A stretch of 64,000 bases of DNA, from assembly GCA_003117195.1 (NCBI GenBank), contig BDSI01000020.1, positions 789,146 to 853,145 of the forward strand. The letters are read 5' to 3'. Both the position numbers and the translations under genes were made by a program. Below are positions 59,176 through 64,000 of the stretch, piece after piece. How positions within the stretch are numbered: the stretch's first letter is position 1; every line of letters begins with the position of its first letter. Source of the DNA: Eudorina sp. 2006-703-Eu-15 (lineage: Eukaryota > Chlorophyta > Chlorophyceae > Chlamydomonadales > Volvocaceae). Under the pieces are notes generated by a model. That model searched no databases and was not told where the DNA came from. It worked only from the letters and a program-made list of their open reading frames with translations.

Positions 59176-60973
59176 TTTGGCTTGGAGTGGAGTGGAGGGG
59201 GGTTGGGGTGGGATGGGGTGGGGTGGGGTGGGGTGCGATGCAGTGGTGGAGGGCGACGTGGGGAGGGGTGTGTGGGGATGGAAAGTTAGGTACGACGAAT
59301 TCGGCACGGTACGGCACGGTATAGTGCGGTACGGCATTGTGTGGGGTAAGACTGTAGCATCCGTGGTTTTTGTGGTGCGCGGCTGCAGCGAAAGGTGGCG
59401 AAGGCGGGCAAGCCGGAGGCGGCAGGAAGGGGCGCGGACAGGGCTCGTGCTCTCGGGGCCTTGGGGTGACTGGCGGGTGGCGGGTGGCGACGCAGCTAGA
59501 GGTCCGGTCCACTCTTCACGGGTAGGGCGGGCGCTAAGGGTTTGTCCGTGGCCGGGTGATATGCAACAGGATCGGGCGGAGGGGGGTGGGTGGCAGCACG
59601 GAGCAGGGAGGAGCGAGGATGGGCAGAGGGGTACGGAGTGCCCAAATCGGGCCCCCGGGCCAATGAGGATCCCGCTGGGGAGGAGGGCACTGCGGGAGCT
59701 GCAGCCGGCCTCCCCGGGGCCAGGAGGATAACCATATCAACCAAGCGCAACTGACAGGAGGCGCGCATTGGCGGGGTGCGGTGGGGGGTGGGTGGGCATT
59801 TGAAAGCGGGTCTGGCAAGGGGGGAGGGAGTAAGGATGGTGGATGGGCCAGCAACCGCATTTGGCTGGACCATGCTTTCGATTGCAGCTCAGCAGGACAG
59901 ACCGGAGGGGTCCCTCCCTGGTCCCCCTCGGTGAGGTTGGTACGGCCTGCGACCGCCGGTGGATGATGCGGCGGTCGTTGCGGCCGTGCGGGGGTCCGGG
60001 ATGGGGACCGATGTGTATGAGGGCCGGAGGCCCCACTTCGGCTAGAGTACAGTACAGTACGACGAAGGGCGGGGCCGCTGACTGGGCATGGTCAAGCTGC
60101 CGGTGTGGGCCTGGGCTGCCAACACCTCCTGCCCGCCGAACTGATATCGGGCCCCTGCCCGCCATGTGATACGCAGTAACCTGGTGTGTTGGCCGGTATG
60201 GCTGCATCACTCCCCCGCGGGTGTGGTGGTTGAATGGGTGCGGTACTTGGTAGGGGTTAATGAAATGAGGCGCCTACGAGCTATCTGGGCCCGTTGAATG
60301 GCCCGGTCGGGATACGGGTCCACCTTGTAACGGTTACAGTAGGAGGGAGGATGGTGCGTGGCGCGAACCGACGTGCTGGGCAATGGCCCTGCACGGGAGG
60401 TCGGGGCACGGGGGCGCTGGAGGGGGCCCGGCGGATACCGACGCTTCCGCGCAGGCCCCCTACCTGGGAACAGGGAGCGGGGTGTGCGGGCCCCATGCCG
60501 GGGACTCGCCGAGCAGATCATTGTGCTGTGCTCTCTTGGTTTTGGACGCCCGCCCCAAAGCAGCGACAGAATGGCTGACGTCGGGCTGACAGGATGGTTG
60601 GGGGCGTGTGTGTGGAAGCTGCCCGTAATTTGATTGGGGTAGGTGGTATGCGCTGTACAAATATAACCGGCGATCGGAAACCTGTTTGAAAACCTGAGGC
60701 GCCGGGTTGCGCGTGTGCCGGAGAAGTGAAGCAGGGCGGCGCGGGGATCTGTTTGGGCTGGCAGGGAAAAACCAGCACGTGGAGGAAGACGTCGGGAGGT
60801 AAGACGTCGGGAAACTCTCTCACGTAATTTAAACAAAAACATCCGTAATTGTGGCAGGCAATGGTGCCCCCCTGAAGGCAAAGGTGTCCCCCTGAAGGGC
60901 AACTTGTGGGTTTTGAGCAGGGGTTAGGAAGGGCGCTTAGAAAGGGAAGATTGCCGGCGCGCCGCAGACAAGG
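59176..60973. other. 3' flank of WDR75-like gene and intergenic DNA
   Basis: No supported gene. Short GGGGT/GGTGG repeats occur just after the stop (59197-59240), and ACGGCACGGTA-type short repeats near 59300-59335. A minus-strand open frame of 231 codons (60902-60207) lacks recognisable domains and is probably chance in GC-rich DNA. TGTAA at 60326-60330 is a candidate polyadenylation signal. Confidence 0.4.
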
Positions 60974-63900
60974 ATGTCACGCATAGCGCGCGCCGTACGA
61001 TCCCCAGGGATTCTAGCGTCACTTGAAACGAAACACCCTTCCACCGTCCAATATGCCTTTCAGGTTGAAGCTCATTACCGCATTTTACATTTGACAGGGA
61101 TGCAGTCTCGATCTGCTGCGTTTTGCCTGCAGCTCTTGCAAGCATGGAAGGCGCAGCCCGTTTTCGTGAGCATCGTCGGCGGCAATAGCTCAGGTGAGTA
61201 AATTAATTTAACGCACAAACACAAAACCTCAACTTGCATTTTCAACCCGCGATGCTGCGCCTCGTGCAGCCGACGCCGCTGCAGCCATCGCGCGGTCATT
61301 TTCGTCCGTTGCGCGCCAAGCCGCGTCCTCCCAGCCACGACCATCATTCTTCTTCATCAGATCTCTTAGCAACAGCGCCGCAAGCAGCAACGCCGCGTCC
61401 GGCGCTGGAAATGGAGGCGGAGCAGCTCCGAAGCCCGGCGCGGACTCCTCCTTTTGGGGCTCTCTTCGCAAGTCGCTCTTCCCAGTTGGCTCCTCCCCCA
61501 AATCCCCTGGCGGGACGTCCTTCTCCCCCTCGTCTCACCTTCCCGGGCCTGCAGCTGGCCCCGCGGGGCCGCCTCGACGCCCAACCGTCGGCCAGGCGAC
61601 CTCCCCGTCGTCACCGGCGGCCGCTGCGGTGGTTGCCAGCCGCGAGGCCCGCGCCGCTGCCCGGCGGACAGCCCGCGTGCAGGAGGACGCCTTCAAGGCC
61701 CTGAGCGCCAAGGCGGAGGCGTTCTCCGGGACACTGCTGAAGGCCGCCGTGCTGCTGATCACCATTCCCTTGGCCGGTAAGGGGATGGGGGCCAGCACCC
61801 CGTAGGATGATGAGCGGGGCGGGGCCCGCCCTCAGCGATACGACGGGGGATCGCGCGGAGGAGTTTTGGTTGTGGAAAGGGGATTGGCAGCCGCGTTGTC
61901 CCCCGGTTTGACTCGATGCCCTGGTGTGACATCAAAGTCTGGCTGTATTTTGGCCAACAGGGTTACAGAAGAACAAGGGACCGATAGATGGGTGTCTGTG
62001 GATCGCAATGACACGGGGGGTTGTGTTCCAATGTGGGTTGTGGGCCCCAGGGGACGCGCGTACCACCAGCGGCTTGCTGCTTGCAACCTGGCGAACACAA
62101 TAATCTTGCATCGATGATTCTCGGGCGTGGATGGTAGTCCATCGCGCCCAAATGTGTTTGGTGCCGTTGGTCGGGCCCCTTCTTCCCTTTGCTCATACCC
62201 AAGCTGTGGGACTTGTCTTCATTCTGCAACTGGTTTGCCCGGGCGGCTTCTTCGCAAAAAAACAAAACCCAAAACACACTCTTCCCCGGGATTTGCCACG
62301 CCCACTGCATGTCACGCACTCCTGCCCTGCCCGCCGAATAACACACACTTCCCCCATGGCCCCCACACACTGTTTGTGGGCCCCCTTGTCCCTTATCGAC
62401 AGTTCACATGCTGAGCAACAGCTTGATGACGTCGCTGTGCATCAAGGGGCTGGAGGTGAGGTCGGGGAATACCCGTTCTTAAGTTCGCGACTTCAGGTTT
62501 GAGGGATATGGAGTATCAGGCCCCGTTGTGATCTGAGTTTTTGTGTGTACCCCGGAAGTATACGGTGGTAGTGTGGTGGGATGGCCCATCCCACGCCTTT
62601 TAAATTATTGCCACCCTTGCCTGTACTGGGTCAACGCATCCCCTATAGACCCTTGACCTGCTCTGTGTGGTGCAACCAACCCGGATCGTAACGTGCACAG
62701 GCCGACCGGCCCGAGACTGTGGCCCTGACGATGCGGCGGATCCGGTCGGTGGTGGTTTCGGAGTACCTGGCGACCAAGTTCGACGAGTCCGACGGAGTTG
62801 GGGGCCTCATGGCCACATTCACTCCCGGAGCCCCGGAGGGTGAGGTTGAGGAGTGGATGTGCCCGTGGGCTGGTGACCCACCCGCCGCCCTGCGCCTGCT
62901 CCCTGTGGCCAAGGACGTTTCTCGGACACGGCCGTGTGACTCCTCTGGGGGATGACTGTCAGCGAACGTATCCTTTGGTGTTCTCCCTCCGCCTCACTCG
63001 TTCTCCTCCGCCTCAGTGCTTCGGTTGGACGTATTGATCTGCTGTATCTCTCGCCCTCCCCTTCCCTTGCCTAACAAATCGCTTCATCGCCCTTTCCTCC
63101 GGGGCCCCAGTGGTGCTGCGAGAGTTTATCGCAACGGCCCAGCAGCTGCTGCAGTACCAGAGCACCCGTGACGCCTTGTTGATGGTGAGTGCAGCGCCGA
63201 GGGTGGGTTGTGCGTAAGAGGTTTGGGTGGTGGTGGGGGGCAAGGGATGGGCCGATGGATATCATCATCCGGTGCTGGATTTGAAGGGAAAGGAGATGGA
63301 CCAGGAGTAAGCGGGGCAGGCCGTAAACGACGGCAAATCAGAGAGAGGTGGAAAGGGCCGCGCGGTGAAGGAGGCGGTGTGGTTGGGGAGGGATTGGGAT
63401 TGGGCGGCGGTCTTCTGCGTACTGCGGGCGATTTCGAACTGAGTCAGCGGGAGTAGTGATGCGGCAATCACAATTCACATTCAAAACTTCCGGCTCGGTG
63501 GATGAATGCGCCTTAACACACGCGCGCCGCCCGAAGATTACCACCTCCTCCACCTGCTGCTCGTCCGCTTCCCCGCTGTGGCGGCGATGTCTCGAGGGTG
63601 GCCCTTGAGTGGGGTTGTCAGACCGCCAGCCGTGCCCCACTCGTGATACTGTGCAAGGAAACGATGTTTGAGCCTTGCGCTAGCGAGCCGATGAGGCCGC
63701 ATTGGAGCCCGACAGACAGCCCTTCCGGCAGTGCCACATGCAACCTTCAGCTCGGGCCCCCGGCCTTCCGGTGCGCCCGACGGGACGGAGCACATGCCAG
63801 CCACGGTATCCCTTGCCCTTGGGTTCCCTGTGCAGTCGTCCCTGGTTGAGCGGCTGGAGAAGGCGGAGGCGAGCGGCTGGCTGCCTGAGGCGCTGCGGGA

Positions 63901-63988
63901 ACCTGCCAGGCAACTGTACCTGGATGCGCATTCCAGCCTGAGGATGGAAATGGAGTCGGGTGCCGTACCGCGCGGACCGGCTCCATGA
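60974..63988 (+). CDS. Unrecognised, probably organelle-targeted membrane protein, ~381 aa
   Basis: Exons 60974-61193, 61270-61776, 62403-62455, 62701-62839, 63111-63184 and 63836-63988 join with consistent phases. I do not recognise the family. The N-terminal ~160 residues are Ala/Ser/Arg-rich (AAAAIARSFSSVARQAASS), like a mitochondrial or plastid presequence. Then come a helical segment (EDAFKALSAKAEAFSG), one probable membrane span across the exon 2/3 junction (TLLKAAVLLITIPLAVHMLS), and soluble helices (ALTMRRIRSVVVSEYLATKF, VVLREFIATAQQLLQYQSTR, SLVERLEKAEASGWLPEALR). Start may be Met at 60974 or 61100 (MQSRSAAFCLQLLQAWKAQP). The last exon ends 12 bp before the window edge with a stop. 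A further exon cannot be excluded if GAGTCGG|GTGCCG is used as a donor. Confidence 0.65.
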
Positions 63989-64000
63989 GACTGGTGGGTT

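Noticed and set aside
60207..60902. 231-codon minus-strand ORF
   Set aside because: No recognisable domain; Arg/Pro-rich composition expected from GC-rich DNA, lying between two well-supported plus-strand genes.

Overview
The window is nuclear DNA of a green alga, most likely a volvocine or other chlamydomonadalean species (Chlamydomonas/Volvox/Gonium type). The reasons are: GC-rich DNA, short exons split by many GT-AG introns, Ala/Gly/Gln/Ser-rich low-complexity insertions in proteins, plastid-directed enzymes of the plant type (beta-carotene hydroxylase, ABC1K kinase), TKL-kinase remnants of an algal style, and retroelement pieces of algal type. Nothing bacterial (operons, CRISPR, Shine-Dalgarno-led genes) is present. 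All gene models were assembled by hand from reading frame, splice consensus and intron phase. In the multi-exon models every junction keeps the frame.

Left part (1-17.4 kb): a 22-exon minus-strand gene (13569 to 791) encodes a ~2600-residue protein full of Trp-containing helical repeats of the SFI1/centrin-binding kind. It is divergently paired, across 648 bp, with a complete plus-strand BUB3 spindle-checkpoint gene (14218-17372, 7 exons).

Repeat-rich accessory region (17.4-29.8 kb): a ~1.2 kb dispersed repeat is present twice, the second copy split by a ~970 bp LINE-like insertion. There are also a separate LINE-like fragment, a 505 bp hAT-like MITE with perfect 15 bp terminal inverted repeats, an inverted pair plus a third copy of a repeat carrying a small hydrophobic ORF, a small two-exon coiled-coil gene, and a broken TKL protein kinase.

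Middle (29.9-37.3 kb): a minus-strand TPMT/HOL-type methyltransferase (5 exons), a 184 bp tandem array (3.75 copies), and a plus-strand plastid beta-carotene hydroxylase (CHYB, 5 exons). From 37.3 to 42.7 kb I find no convincing gene.

Right part (43.4-64 kb): a minus-strand ABC1K atypical kinase of plastoglobule type (14 exons) is divergently arranged with a plus-strand WDR75/UTP17-like ribosome-biogenesis gene (9 exons, one apparent GC-AG intron). This is followed by a plus-strand gene for an unrecognised, probably organelle-targeted membrane protein (6 exons). Introns here are full of G/C homopolymer and simple-sequence tracts.

No multi-gene pathway is evident. The most interesting arrangements are the head-to-head pairing of a centrin-binding-type protein with BUB3, and the layered mobile-element region.
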